Assembly: GCF_003096275.1 (NCBI RefSeq)
Contig: NZ_QENQ01000001.1
Coordinates: forward strand, 3,391,565-3,455,564
Direction of reading: 5' to 3'
DNA length: 64,000 bases
DNA from: Sphingomonas pokkalii
GTDB taxonomy: Bacteria > Pseudomonadota > Alphaproteobacteria > Sphingomonadales > Sphingomonadaceae
Part shown: positions 29,369-37,558 of the stretch, one piece after another
How positions within the stretch are numbered: the stretch's first letter is position 1
Layout of the letters: every line of letters starts with the position of its first letter
The notes under the pieces: model-generated
The model's input: only the letters and a program-made list of their open reading frames with translations
Databases searched by the model: none
Told to the model about the DNA's origin: nothing
Translations under genes and position numbers: made by a program

Positions 29369-29555
29369 TGAATTCTCCCTGGCAGGTCGTGGGCGGATCG
29401 ATCCGCAGCGGCCGAGGCGAGGTATCGTCAGGCACGGGGGGTGCCTGGCGGTCCATGCGGAACGCTGCAGATCGTCGGCCTTATGGAACCACGAACGGGG
29501 TTAGCGGCCCCGGCAACTCGGTTGGATCATGTCACCTCCCTATTGGTGGTGCACT

Positions 29556-29578
29556 ATCTCTACCAATCAGGTAGAGAT
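29556..29578. promoter_or_regulatory. 9-bp dyad upstream of the sulfur-island TBDR
   Basis: ATCTCTACC and GGTAGAGAT form a perfect inverted repeat with a 5-nt spacer, 188 bp before the TBDR start and 8 bp past the cysK stop. On the minus strand it contains GGTAGAGATAG, which resembles the GATAGGAATTA motif at cysK. It may be an operator; there is no U-tract to make it a terminator of cysK. Confidence 0.4.
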
Positions 29579-29585
29579 TTAGAAC

Positions 29586-30563
29586 CTAGTTTGGCTTGGC
29601 TGCGGCGAAGTGCAGCTTTTGCGCTTCGGAAAGCCCAGTTCTGTCGCTGCCTTCTGCCACGAAGCCGGGAACGGAGAGATAGCGTTCGCCGGTGTCATAG
29701 GCGAAGCCCAGCACCCGCAAGCCAGCCAGTTCGGGAAGCTTCGCGGCGATTGCTGCCAGCGTCGCGCCCGAGCTGGGGCCGACGAGCAGCCCCTCGCGTC
29801 GTGCTGCCGCCTGGGCGAAGGCGATGGCGGCTTCGGCTTCGACCTGGATCACGCCATCCAGCATGTCCGCATGGAGATTGGTGGGGACGAAGCCCGCGCC
29901 GATCCCCTGGATCGGATGCGGCCCGGCAGGCCCGCCGGAAAGTACCGGCGAGGCTGCGGGCTCGACTGCGAATACCTGCAGCCCCGGCCATTCCATCTTC
30001 AGCGTTTCGGCCAGCGCGGTGATATGGCCGCCGGTGCCGACGCCGGTGATGATCACGTCGATCGGTTCGTTGCGGAAATCCGCGAGGATCTCGATCGCGG
30101 TGGTGCGGGCGTGCGCGTCGATATTCGCCGGGTTGTCGAACTGGCGCGGCATCCAGGCGCCGGGTACCGCCGTCGCCAGCTGCGCCGCCCGGGCGATAGC
30201 GCCCGCCATGCCCTGTTCGCGCGGCGTGAGTTCGAACTCGGCGCCATAGGCCTGCATCAGTCGGCGCCGTTCGATCGACATGCTTTCGGGCATCACCAGG
30301 ATCAGCCGATAACCCTTCACCGCCGCGACCATCGCCAGCCCCACGCCGGTATTGCCGCTGGTCGGTTCGACGATGGTGCCGCCGGGAGAAAGCGCTCCGC
30401 TCCGCTCGGCGGTCTCGATCATCGCCAGCGCGATCCGGTCCTTCAGCGAACCGCCCGGATTGCCGCGTTCGGACTTTATCCACACCTCGGCGTCCGGAAA
30501 CAGCCGCGCCAGCCGGATGTGCGGCGTGTTGCCGATCGTGCCCAATATACTTGCTGCCCGCAT
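29586..30563 (-). CDS. cysK: Cysteine synthase (O-acetylserine sulfhydrylase)
   Basis: A 325-residue fold-type II PLP enzyme. Lys41 in [15 protein letters not shown] binds pyridoxal phosphate. [10 protein letters not shown] is the substrate loop, and GVGTGGHI binds the cofactor phosphate. It joins O-acetylserine and sulfide to make cysteine. It follows the Rrf2 regulator gene by 60 bp on the same strand and sits between the nitrate/sirohaem operon and the sulfur island, so it joins both supplies. Cysteine synthase B or cystathionine beta-synthase are less likely alternatives. Confidence 0.88.
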   Translation of the reverse strand: MRAASILGTIGNTPHIRLARLFPDAEVWIKSERGNPGGSLKDRIALAMIETAERSGALSPGGTIVEPTSGNTGVGLAMVAAVKGYRLILVMPESMSIERRRLMQAYGAEFELTPREQGMAGAIARAAQLATAVPGAWMPRQFDNPANIDAHARTTAIEILADFRNEPIDVIITGVGTGGHITALAETLKMEWPGLQVFAVEPAASPVLSGGPAGPHPIQGIGAGFVPTNLHADMLDGVIQVEAEAAIAFAQAAARREGLLVGPSSGATLAAIAAKLPELAGLRVLGFAYDTGERYLSVPGFVAEGSDRTGLSEAQKLHFAAAKPN

Positions 30564-30594
30564 GTCGCCCTATCCCTAACCGATCGAGGGAGAT

Positions 30595-30616
30595 TAATTC
30601 CTATCGTATCGATAGG
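30595..30616 (-). promoter_or_regulatory. CCTATC-N5-GATAGG dyad and shared motif before cysK
   Basis: CCTATC GTATC GATAGG is an exact inverted repeat at 30600-30616, and the minus-strand 11-mer GATAGGAATTA (30595-30605) is shared with a TBDR upstream region. It lies 32 bp before cysK and directly after the Rrf2 gene. An Rrf2 operator is plausible but not shown. Confidence 0.45.
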
Positions 30617-30623
30617 CAATAAA

Positions 30624-31055
30624 TCACGGCTTGTCCGCGACCAATGCAAGATTGCCGTCGGCGAGCGTCACCGCGTCCAGGATTCGCGCGGTTTCGTCGC
30701 GGACTCGCAGCATCAGGGCGCGTAGCCGGCACTCCGCTTCGGGTAAGCAATGTTCGCAATGTTCGTGCGGGTCGCGGCTGGCGCAGGGCACCAGCGCGAT
30801 CGAGCCGCGCATCAGCCGGATCACGTCGCCGATCCGGACCTCCGTCGGCGCGGGTATCAGCGCATAGCCACCGACGCGCCCGCGCTGCGATCGCACCAGG
30901 CCCTCGCGCCCCAGTTCGGAAAGGATGACGGTGAGGAACTTGGCGGGGATATTCTGCGCGGCGACGATCTCCGCCAGCGGCACCACGCCCTGGCCATATC
31001 GATCGGCGAGGTGTTGCAGCGCGCGGATCGCATAGCGGCTCTTCTGTGAAAGCAT
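30624..31055 (-). CDS. Rrf2-family transcriptional regulator
   Basis: A 143-residue regulator beginning MLSQKSRYAIRALQHLADRY, the standard Rrf2 winged-helix opening. IPAKFLTVILSELGREGLVRSQ is the recognition helix region, followed by RGRVGGY. The C-terminal half has Cys in PCASRDPHEHCEHCLPEAEC, more than the three found in IscR, so it may sense an Fe-S cluster or thiol state. It sits between cobA and cysK, which suggests control of cysteine or sulfur supply, as in CymR-like members. I chose the ATG at 31055 because upstream residues have no family match. Confidence 0.85.
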   Translation of the reverse strand: MLSQKSRYAIRALQHLADRYGQGVVPLAEIVAAQNIPAKFLTVILSELGREGLVRSQRGRVGGYALIPAPTEVRIGDVIRLMRGSIALVPCASRDPHEHCEHCLPEAECRLRALMLRVRDETARILDAVTLADGNLALVADKP

Positions 31056-31140
31056 GGGGGCAGCTATGTGCGATGGCCGCCGCCTATTCAACGGTGACGC
31101 GCTCCGGCCGATCCGCACTGCGGCTGCGGCCGGGCCCGGC

Positions 31141-31929
31141 CTATGGTTCGGAGGCGGTGCTTTCCGCAATGGCCGCGCGATTCAGCTTCGGCGCGCGAGC
31201 GGTGCCGACCGATTCCCCGATCAGGATCAGCGTCGGCTGGTCGTCGGTGATCGCGCGGGCCGCGAGCGGGAGAAGATCGAGCCGGGTGTGCAGCAGCCGT
31301 TCGCTGGCAAGGCTGATGTTGCTGGCGATCAGCACCGGGGTCGCCCCAGAAAGCCCTGCCGCGATGAGGTTTCGGCCAATGTCCTGCGCTGCGCTGCGTC
31401 CCATGTAGAAGACCGTCGTGCAGCCAGGATCGGCAAGGGCCGCCCAATCGAGATCGAGCGGCGCATCGCCTCGCTTGTGCGCGGTGGCGAACTGGACGCG
31501 CCGCGCCAGACCTCGCATCGAGAGGGAGATGCCGGCCGATGCGGCGGCGGCACTGGCGGCGGTGATCCCCGGGCAGATCCGTACGGGCACCCCCGCTTCT
31601 GCCAGCGCCACGCATTCCTCCATCGAACGCCCGAAGATCGAAGGATCGCCCCCCTTCAGCCGCACCACCCGCTCGCCGGCCAGGGCGGCGGCCACCAGCA
31701 GATCGTTGATGGTGCCCTGGTCCTTCGAATGTCGGCCGGATCGCTTGCCCACATGCACGCGTGGCACCGCCTGCGGGATCAGTGCGAGCACATCATCACC
31801 GACCAGGGCATCGTGGAACACGATCGTGGAGGTTCGGAGCAGCCGCTCTGCCTTCCGGGTCAACAGATCGGGATCGCCGGGCCCGGCGCCGACCAGCCAG
31901 ACGCTACCTGCGGGGAATTCTTCAGCCAT
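31141..31929 (-). CDS. cobA: Uroporphyrinogen-III C-methyltransferase (SUMT)
   Basis: A 262-residue enzyme that makes precorrin-2 from uroporphyrinogen III with SAM, the first step to sirohaem. Motifs are VWLVGAGPGDPDLLTRKAE, VVRLKGGDPSIFGR, PVRICPGITAASAAAASAGI and a C-terminal PTLILIGESV. It lacks the dehydrogenase/ferrochelatase domain of CysG, so those steps must be encoded elsewhere. Its start overlaps nasA by 8 nt; the nitrite reductase NirB in the same operon needs the sirohaem it helps to make. Confidence 0.9.
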   Translation of the reverse strand: MAEEFPAGSVWLVGAGPGDPDLLTRKAERLLRTSTIVFHDALVGDDVLALIPQAVPRVHVGKRSGRHSKDQGTINDLLVAAALAGERVVRLKGGDPSIFGRSMEECVALAEAGVPVRICPGITAASAAAASAGISLSMRGLARRVQFATAHKRGDAPLDLDWAALADPGCTTVFYMGRSAAQDIGRNLIAAGLSGATPVLIASNISLASERLLHTRLDLLPLAARAITDDQPTLILIGESVGTARAPKLNRAAIAESTASEP

Positions 31930-34507
31930 GCGCGGCGTCCTTTCGCACGTCGATGAGAAGACGGGCAAGCGCCGGGCGACAGGAACCACAATTGGTGCCT
32001 GCCCCCAATGCGCGGCCGATCGCGGCGACATCGGCCAGATGTTGGTCGCGGATCGCGGCGGTGATGGTGTGCAGCCCGACATCGAAACAGGCGCAGACGA
32101 CCGGGCCGCGCTCCGCCTGTGCGCCGGCTGCTCGGCCGGCAAGCACGTGCAGGCCCGCAGGCTGATCGATCTGGGCGATCAGCCAGTCGCGGCTCGGCAG
32201 TTCGCCGGTACGAGTGACGAACAACACTGCCGCAAGTCGGCCGTCGCGCAGAATGGCGATGCGGCGGGTGCCGCGCGCGGGATCGATCGCCTCGATCCGC
32301 TCGCCGCTTGGCAGCGCGCGCTCCAGCATCGCCGGATCACCCATGCCGGCCAGTTCGTACAATGCGCCGCCGGGCACGGTGACGCGCGTGGCCCAGAGGC
32401 ATTCCGGGGTAGGCGCCTCGCCCCGAACGATCAGGAAGCCGCGCCAATCGATCGCGACCGGCTCGGCACGGGCAGGGGAGAGCTTGAACCCCGGCTGACC
32501 CGAATGCGGATCGACCAGATCGCGAGTGAGCAGGCCCGTACGGCCGCCGCTCGACTGGCGATCGGCCCAATGGATCGGGGTGAACAGCTCGCCTCGGCGC
32601 TGGCCGGACTGATACGCGATACGGAACAGGCTCGCCCCCTGCGGCGTGCTGATCCGCGCCAGGCCGCCATCCGCTAAACCCAGCGCGGCGGCATCCTCGG
32701 GATGGATTTCCACCAGCGGCTCTTCCCTGTGTCGGGCGAGCTTGGGCGAGAGACCGGTGCGTGTCATCGTGTGCCACTGGTCGCGATAGCGGCCGGTGTT
32801 GAGCGTCATCGGCCAGTCGCGCAGCGGCGCCTCCAACGCGCGCTGGGCCACGGGCACCAACCTTGCCCGCCCTGAAGGGGTCGGGAAGCGGCCGTCGGTG
32901 AAGGGCGCGTCGTACCATCGGAACGGAGCGAGCGCGTCATAGTCGGCATTGCCGATGGTTGCCTTGGTGCGAAGGTTCAGCATCCGCGCGCCGGTATTGC
33001 GATAGGCGGTCAGGCGTGCATGTTCGCGCCAAATTTCGGCCGGCCGATCATAGGTGAAGGCGGTGCGGAAGCCCATGCGGCGGGCCACCTGGCTGACGAT
33101 CCACCAGTCGGGCTTCGCCTCGCCGGGCAGCGGCAGGAACGCGCGCTGGCGGCTGATCATGCGCTCGGAATTGGTAACGGTGCCGTCTTTCTCCCCCCAT
33201 GCGGCGGCGGGCAGGCGGACATGGGCGTGGACGCTGGTGTCGGTCTCGGCGACCACGTCCGACACGACGACGAAGGGGCACGCGGCCAGCGCGTCGCGCA
33301 CCCGGCCGGCATCGGGCATCGAGACGGCGGGGTTGGTCGCCATGATCCACAGCGCCTTGATCCGCCCCTCGCCAACGGCGCGGAACAGGTCGACGGCTTT
33401 GAGGCCGGGCTTGGTGGCCATGCGCTCTGCCGCCCAGAAGCGGCCGACATCGGCAATGTCCTGCGCGCCGAAGCCGCGATGCGCCGCCAGCGTCGAGGCG
33501 AGGCCGCCCACTTCGCGACCGCCCATCGCATTGGGCTGGCCGGTAATCGAGAAAGGCGCCGCGCCAGGCGTGCCAATCCGCCCGGTGGCGAGGTGCAGGT
33601 TGAGGATCGCGTTCACCTGATCGGTGCCGCGGATCGACTGGTTGATGCCTTGGCTGAACAGCGTGACGGTGCGCGGGTGCGCGGCGAACAGCTGGTAGAA
33701 ACGCTGGAGATCGGCGGGAGCGAGATCGCAGGTCTGGGCAGTGGACCAGAGGTCATGCCCGTCGGCCAGCCCCTCCCAGAAGGTATCGGGCACGTCGACA
33801 TTCGCAGCATGTGCCAGCCCCGCCTCGCGACAATAGGCGAGCACGCCGTTGAACAGGGCCACGTCGCTGCCCGGACGCAGCGGCAGATGCAGATCGGCCT
33901 CTTCCGCCGTTTCGGTGCGGCGAGGGTCGATGACGACCAGCTTGGTGCCACGCCCGGCGCGCGCCGCCATGATTCGCTGATAGACGACCGGATGGCACCA
34001 GGCGGTGTTCGAGCCGACCAGCACGATCAGATCGGCCGCGTCGAGATCGGCATAGCTGCCCGCCACCACGTCCTCGCCGAACGCGCGCATGTGCCCGGCA
34101 ACCGCGCTGGACATGCAAAGCCGCGAATTGGTGTCGATGTTTGCCGAACCGATAAAGCCCTTCATCAGCTTGTTGGCGACGTAATAGTCCTCGGTCAGCA
34201 ACTGGCCGGAGACGTAGAAGGCGACGCTGTCCGGCCCATGTTCGGCGATGGTCTGGCGGAAGCGGCGGGCGACGAGATCGAGCGCCTTGTCCCAGTTGGC
34301 CTGGCGGTCCCCGATCATCGGGTGGAGCAAGCGGCCTTCCAGTCCCACCGTCTCGCCGAGATGCGTGCCCTTGGAACAAAGCCGGCCGTTGTTGGCGGGA
34401 TGATCGGGGTCGCCCTCGATGCGGACTGTGCGCCCGCCGGTGACGGTGGCGCGAATGCCGCAGCCGACGCCGCAATAGGCGCAGGTGGTGCTGGTGGCCG
34501 CGCTCAC
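31922..34507 (-). CDS. nasA: Assimilatory nitrate reductase catalytic subunit
   Basis: An 861-residue molybdopterin (bis-MGD) enzyme that reduces nitrate to nitrite in the cytoplasm. The N-terminal [4Fe-4S] site is CAYCGVGC with a distal Cys in GRLCSKGTHLGE. Molybdopterin motifs include TNSRLCMSSAVAGH and TGQPNAMGGREVGGLA. The C-terminus carries a BFD-like [2Fe-2S] domain (VVCACFDVGLHT and TNCGSCRPAL), typical of bacterial NasA that takes electrons from NAD(P)H proteins. GTG start; it overlaps nirD (GTGA) and cobA. Confidence 0.93.
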   Translation of the reverse strand: MSAATSTTCAYCGVGCGIRATVTGGRTVRIEGDPDHPANNGRLCSKGTHLGETVGLEGRLLHPMIGDRQANWDKALDLVARRFRQTIAEHGPDSVAFYVSGQLLTEDYYVANKLMKGFIGSANIDTNSRLCMSSAVAGHMRAFGEDVVAGSYADLDAADLIVLVGSNTAWCHPVVYQRIMAARAGRGTKLVVIDPRRTETAEEADLHLPLRPGSDVALFNGVLAYCREAGLAHAANVDVPDTFWEGLADGHDLWSTAQTCDLAPADLQRFYQLFAAHPRTVTLFSQGINQSIRGTDQVNAILNLHLATGRIGTPGAAPFSITGQPNAMGGREVGGLASTLAAHRGFGAQDIADVGRFWAAERMATKPGLKAVDLFRAVGEGRIKALWIMATNPAVSMPDAGRVRDALAACPFVVVSDVVAETDTSVHAHVRLPAAAWGEKDGTVTNSERMISRQRAFLPLPGEAKPDWWIVSQVARRMGFRTAFTYDRPAEIWREHARLTAYRNTGARMLNLRTKATIGNADYDALAPFRWYDAPFTDGRFPTPSGRARLVPVAQRALEAPLRDWPMTLNTGRYRDQWHTMTRTGLSPKLARHREEPLVEIHPEDAAALGLADGGLARISTPQGASLFRIAYQSGQRRGELFTPIHWADRQSSGGRTGLLTRDLVDPHSGQPGFKLSPARAEPVAIDWRGFLIVRGEAPTPECLWATRVTVPGGALYELAGMGDPAMLERALPSGERIEAIDPARGTRRIAILRDGRLAAVLFVTRTGELPSRDWLIAQIDQPAGLHVLAGRAAGAQAERGPVVCACFDVGLHTITAAIRDQHLADVAAIGRALGAGTNCGSCRPALARLLIDVRKDAAHG

Positions 34508-34830
34508 GCGGCCGCTCGCACCGGGCGGGCGAGCAGGATCCGCTCGCCCGCCAACAGCACCGGCACCACCGGCGTGCAGCCGGCATCCTCTCCCAAGGCA
34601 GTGCCGGTCGCGAGCGATATGCGCAGATTGTGGAGCGGACAGGACACCGCATGGCCGTGAACGATGCCGGCACTGAGCGGCCCGCCCTTGTGCGGGCAGC
34701 GATCGATCAACGCGAAGACCTGGTTGTCATGGGTACGAAACACTGCGACCGGTTCCCCGGCAAGGGTGAGCGTGCGGCTACCCCGCAGCGGCAGGTCGGC
34801 AAGCGTGCCGATATCGATCCAGTCGGTCAT
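34504..34830 (-). CDS. nirD: Nitrite reductase small subunit (Rieske-like)
   Basis: A 108-residue Rieske-fold subunit. CPHKGGPL and CPLHNLRI give the two Cys and two His ligands for a [2Fe-2S] cluster; some NirD proteins lack these, so this one is of the cluster-keeping kind. The ATG at 34830 has GGAG 8 nt upstream. A GTG at 34839 overlapping the nirB stop is an alternative that adds three residues. It partners NirB in NAD(P)H-dependent reduction of nitrite to ammonium. Confidence 0.9.
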   Translation of the reverse strand: MTDWIDIGTLADLPLRGSRTLTLAGEPVAVFRTHDNQVFALIDRCPHKGGPLSAGIVHGHAVSCPLHNLRISLATGTALGEDAGCTPVVPVLLAGERILLARPVRAAA

Positions 34831-34835
34831 CCGGC

Positions 34836-37337
34836 TCACTCCGCTGCGGCAAGAAGGGGCTGGTGCAGGCTGGCATCGGCGCCCGCCACGCGCTCGGCCC
34901 AGGGGTCATCCTGGCTGAAGGACTGGGAATGCCAGAAGCGCGCGGCCAGCGCGTCGCGGCCGGCTTCGTCCTCGACGACGCGGGCCTTCAGATAGGCGAG
35001 CCCCACCCGTTCGATCCACGGCGCGGTCCGCTCCAGATAACGCGCCTCCTCGCGGTAGAGCTGCACGAAGGCGGCGGCATAGTGCATCGCTTCCGCCTCG
35101 GTCGTCACCTTCACCAGCAGGTCGGTCGCGCGGACATGGATGCCGCCATTGCCGCCGACATGCAGCTCGTAGCCGGAGTCGACGCAGATCACGCCGAAAT
35201 CCTTGATCGTCGCCTCGGCGCAGTTCCGCGGGCAGCCGGAGACCGCCATCTTGAACTTGTGCGGCATCCAGCTGCCCCAGAAACCGCGCTCCAGCTTGAT
35301 GCCGAGCCCGGTCGAATCCTGCGTGCCGAAGCGGCACCATTCGGAGCCGACACAGGTCTTCACCGTGCGCAGCGCCTTGGCATAGGCATGGCCCGAGACC
35401 ATCCCCGCCGCGTTCAGATCGGCCCAGACGGCGGTGAGGTCCTCCTTGCGGATCCCGAAGATATCGAGTCGCTGGCCGCCGGTTACCTTCACCATCGGCG
35501 CGTTGTACTTCTCTACCACATCGGCGATTGCGCGCAGTTCCTGCGGCGTGGTGACCCCGCCCCACATGCGCGGCACCACCGAATAGGTGCCGTCCTTCTG
35601 GATGTTGGCATGCAGCCGCTCGTTGACGAACCGGCTCTGCTGGTCGTCGACATAGTCGCCCGGCCACGCACAGAGCAGGTAATAGTTGAGCGCCGGCCGG
35701 CAGGACGAACATCCGTCGGGCGTCGACCAGTGCAGCCGCTGCATCACCTCAGGGATCGCGCGCATGCCCTGCTCGACGATCGCGCGCCGCATTTCGTCAT
35801 GGCCGTAGCTGGTGCATTTGCACATCGTCTTCGGCCCGGCCTGCATGCCGTCTTCGCCCAGAGTCAGCGCCAGCAAACTCTCGACGATGCCGGTGCACGA
35901 TCCACAGCTGGCCGAGGCCTTGCAGCCGGCCCGCACCGCATCGAGGCTGCACGCCCCGCCGTTGATTGTGGCAACCACCTGGCCCTTGGAAACGCCGTTG
36001 CAGCCGCAGATCTCGGTATCGTCCGAGAGCGCCGCAACGGTGGCCTTAGGGTCCGCCAGCCCCCCTCCCGAGGCGAAGGTCTGACCATAGATCAGCACGT
36101 CGCGGATCGGGGCGACATCCTCGCCCTTCTTCAGCAGGTCGAAATACCAGCCGCCATCGCCGGTATCGCCGAACAGCACCGCGCCGATGATGCGGTCCTC
36201 CTTGAGGACTACCCGCTTGTAGACGCCACGTGCCGAATCTCGCAGCACGATGTCCTCGCAGCCCTCGCCGCCGGAGAAGTCGCCCGCCGAGAACACGTCG
36301 AGCCCCGCCACCTTGAGCTTGGTCGAGGTCACCGATCCGCGATAGGGATTGGCCCGCGCCACCAGCCCGTCGGCCAGGCTGCGGCACATGTCCCACAGCG
36401 GCGCGACCAGGCCGTAGCATTGCCCATCATGCTCGACACATTCGCCCACCGCGAGCACGTTCGCGTCGCTGGTCACCATATGATCGTCGACCTGGATGCC
36501 ACGCCCCACCGCCAGCCCGGCTTCGCGCGCCAGCTTCACCGAAGGCCGGATGCCGACCGCCATCACCACCAGCTTGGCGGGGATGACTCGGCCGTCCTTG
36601 AGCTGCACGCCCTCGACCTTGCCGTCGCCCAGGATCGCGGCGGTGTCCGCGCCGGTGAGAATGGTCTGCCCGCGCGCCTCGAGCGCCGATTTGAGCAGCC
36701 AGCCGGCCGCCTCGTCGAGTTGTCGCTCCATCAGCGTCGGCATCAGGTGCAACACGGTGACCTTCATGCCGCGCAGGGTGAGGCCGTGCGCCGCCTCCAG
36801 CCCGAGCAGGCCACCGCCGATCACCACCGCGTTGCCGCCGTCGAACGCCGCCGCGAGCATCGCCTCCACATCGGCCATGTCGCGGAAGCTGATCACGCCC
36901 GGCAGGTCGTGGCCGGGTACCGGGATGATGAAGGGATCGGAGCCGGTGGCGATCAGCAGCTTGTCATAGCCGGTCGTGCGCCCCGACCTGGCGGTGATGG
37001 TGCGCGCGGCACGGTCGATCGCCACCACCGGATCGCCGGCCACCAACTCGATGCCGTGCCGGGCGTACCAGGCATGGTCGTTGATCACGATCTCCTCGAA
37101 CGTCTTCTCGCCGGCCAGTACCGGGGAGAGCATGATCCGGTTGTAGTTCACCTGCGGCTCGGCGCCGAAGATGGTGACGCGGAAGCGCGTGCCGTCGCGG
37201 GCGAGCAGCTCCTCCACCGCGCGGCATCCGGCCATGCCGTTGCCGATCACGACCAAATGCTCGCGCGCCTCGGCCGGTGCCGCCGCCTCGGCAGGGCGAT
37301 CGTCGGCCAGGGTGCTGCCGGGGTCGAGAAACTCCAT
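34836..37337 (-). CDS. nirB: NAD(P)H nitrite reductase large subunit
   Basis: An 833-residue assimilatory enzyme. The N-terminal FAD/NAD domains show LVVIGNGMAGCRAVEELLA and AVVIGGGLLGLEAAHGL. Then come BFD-type Cys motifs (CGCNGVSKGQVV, CGSCTG). The C-terminal sirohaem/[4Fe-4S] domain has TCVGSEWCRFGTQDS and SGCPRNCAEATIKDFG. It reduces nitrite to ammonium with NirD. ATG at 37337 has GGAG 8 nt upstream, and this ribosome site lies just after a leader terminator, so expression depends on antitermination. Upstream in-frame codons to 37370 lie inside that terminator and were rejected. Confidence 0.95.
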   Translation of the reverse strand: MEFLDPGSTLADDRPAEAAAPAEAREHLVVIGNGMAGCRAVEELLARDGTRFRVTIFGAEPQVNYNRIMLSPVLAGEKTFEEIVINDHAWYARHGIELVAGDPVVAIDRAARTITARSGRTTGYDKLLIATGSDPFIIPVPGHDLPGVISFRDMADVEAMLAAAFDGGNAVVIGGGLLGLEAAHGLTLRGMKVTVLHLMPTLMERQLDEAAGWLLKSALEARGQTILTGADTAAILGDGKVEGVQLKDGRVIPAKLVVMAVGIRPSVKLAREAGLAVGRGIQVDDHMVTSDANVLAVGECVEHDGQCYGLVAPLWDMCRSLADGLVARANPYRGSVTSTKLKVAGLDVFSAGDFSGGEGCEDIVLRDSARGVYKRVVLKEDRIIGAVLFGDTGDGGWYFDLLKKGEDVAPIRDVLIYGQTFASGGGLADPKATVAALSDDTEICGCNGVSKGQVVATINGGACSLDAVRAGCKASASCGSCTGIVESLLALTLGEDGMQAGPKTMCKCTSYGHDEMRRAIVEQGMRAIPEVMQRLHWSTPDGCSSCRPALNYYLLCAWPGDYVDDQQSRFVNERLHANIQKDGTYSVVPRMWGGVTTPQELRAIADVVEKYNAPMVKVTGGQRLDIFGIRKEDLTAVWADLNAAGMVSGHAYAKALRTVKTCVGSEWCRFGTQDSTGLGIKLERGFWGSWMPHKFKMAVSGCPRNCAEATIKDFGVICVDSGYELHVGGNGGIHVRATDLLVKVTTEAEAMHYAAAFVQLYREEARYLERTAPWIERVGLAYLKARVVEDEAGRDALAARFWHSQSFSQDDPWAERVAGADASLHQPLLAAAE

Positions 37338-37354
37338 CCGTTTCGCTCCAAACG

Positions 37355-37412
37355 AAAAAAAAGCCGCCATCCGGCGCCCGGTCTTGTGAACCGAGCGCTG
37401 GATGGCGGCTTT
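37355..37412 (-). terminator. Intrinsic terminator in the nirB leader (attenuator)
   Basis: On the minus strand AAGCCGCCATCC pairs exactly with GGATGGCGGCTT, extended by weaker pairs toward the loop, and is followed by eight U residues (37362-37355). It ends 17 nt before the nirB start, with only the ribosome site between. A terminator here is sensible only as an attenuator, relieved by a factor such as NasT. Confidence 0.85.
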
Positions 37413-37428
37413 GCCATCAAAAGGACCG

Positions 37429-37485
37429 CGCGTTGCCCATCGATGGGCTCACGCGGCTACGTGGGGAAGGACAGCCTTGTCTTTC
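37429..37485 (-). promoter_or_regulatory. ANTAR-type tandem hexaloop RNA in the nirB leader
   Basis: Two hairpins precede the terminator on the transcript. P1 (37485-37466) has stem GAAAGAC/GTCCTTC, one A-C mismatch, and hexaloop AAGGCT. P2 (37455-37429) has GCCC/GGGC plus CGCG/CGCG across a small internal loop, with hexaloop ATCGAT. Both loops have A at position 1 and G at position 4, the known recognition rule for ANTAR proteins. P2 ends 17 nt before the terminator stem. The ANTAR regulator NasT is encoded at 42811-43395. Confidence 0.75.
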
Positions 37486-37506
37486 GCCGTGCAGCGTAAA
37501 CCGTTT

Positions 37507-37549
37507 CGGGCGGGGGCTCAAGCGATTCCGTTGGAGATTCCCCCGCCCG
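37507..37549. terminator. 10-bp GC hairpin after the porin gene
   Basis: CGGGCGGGGG and CCCCCGCCCG are exact inverted copies with a 23-nt loop, starting 10 nt past the porin stop. No U-tract follows. It may limit read-through from the porin into the nirB leader or protect the 3' end of the mRNA. Confidence 0.4.
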
Positions 37550-37558
37550 ATGCGGGCG

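Noticed and set aside
34863..37499. Very long plus-strand open frame (878 codons) opposite nirB
   Set aside because: His/Arg/Gln-rich composition typical of antisense frames; nirB motifs on the other strand are unambiguous.
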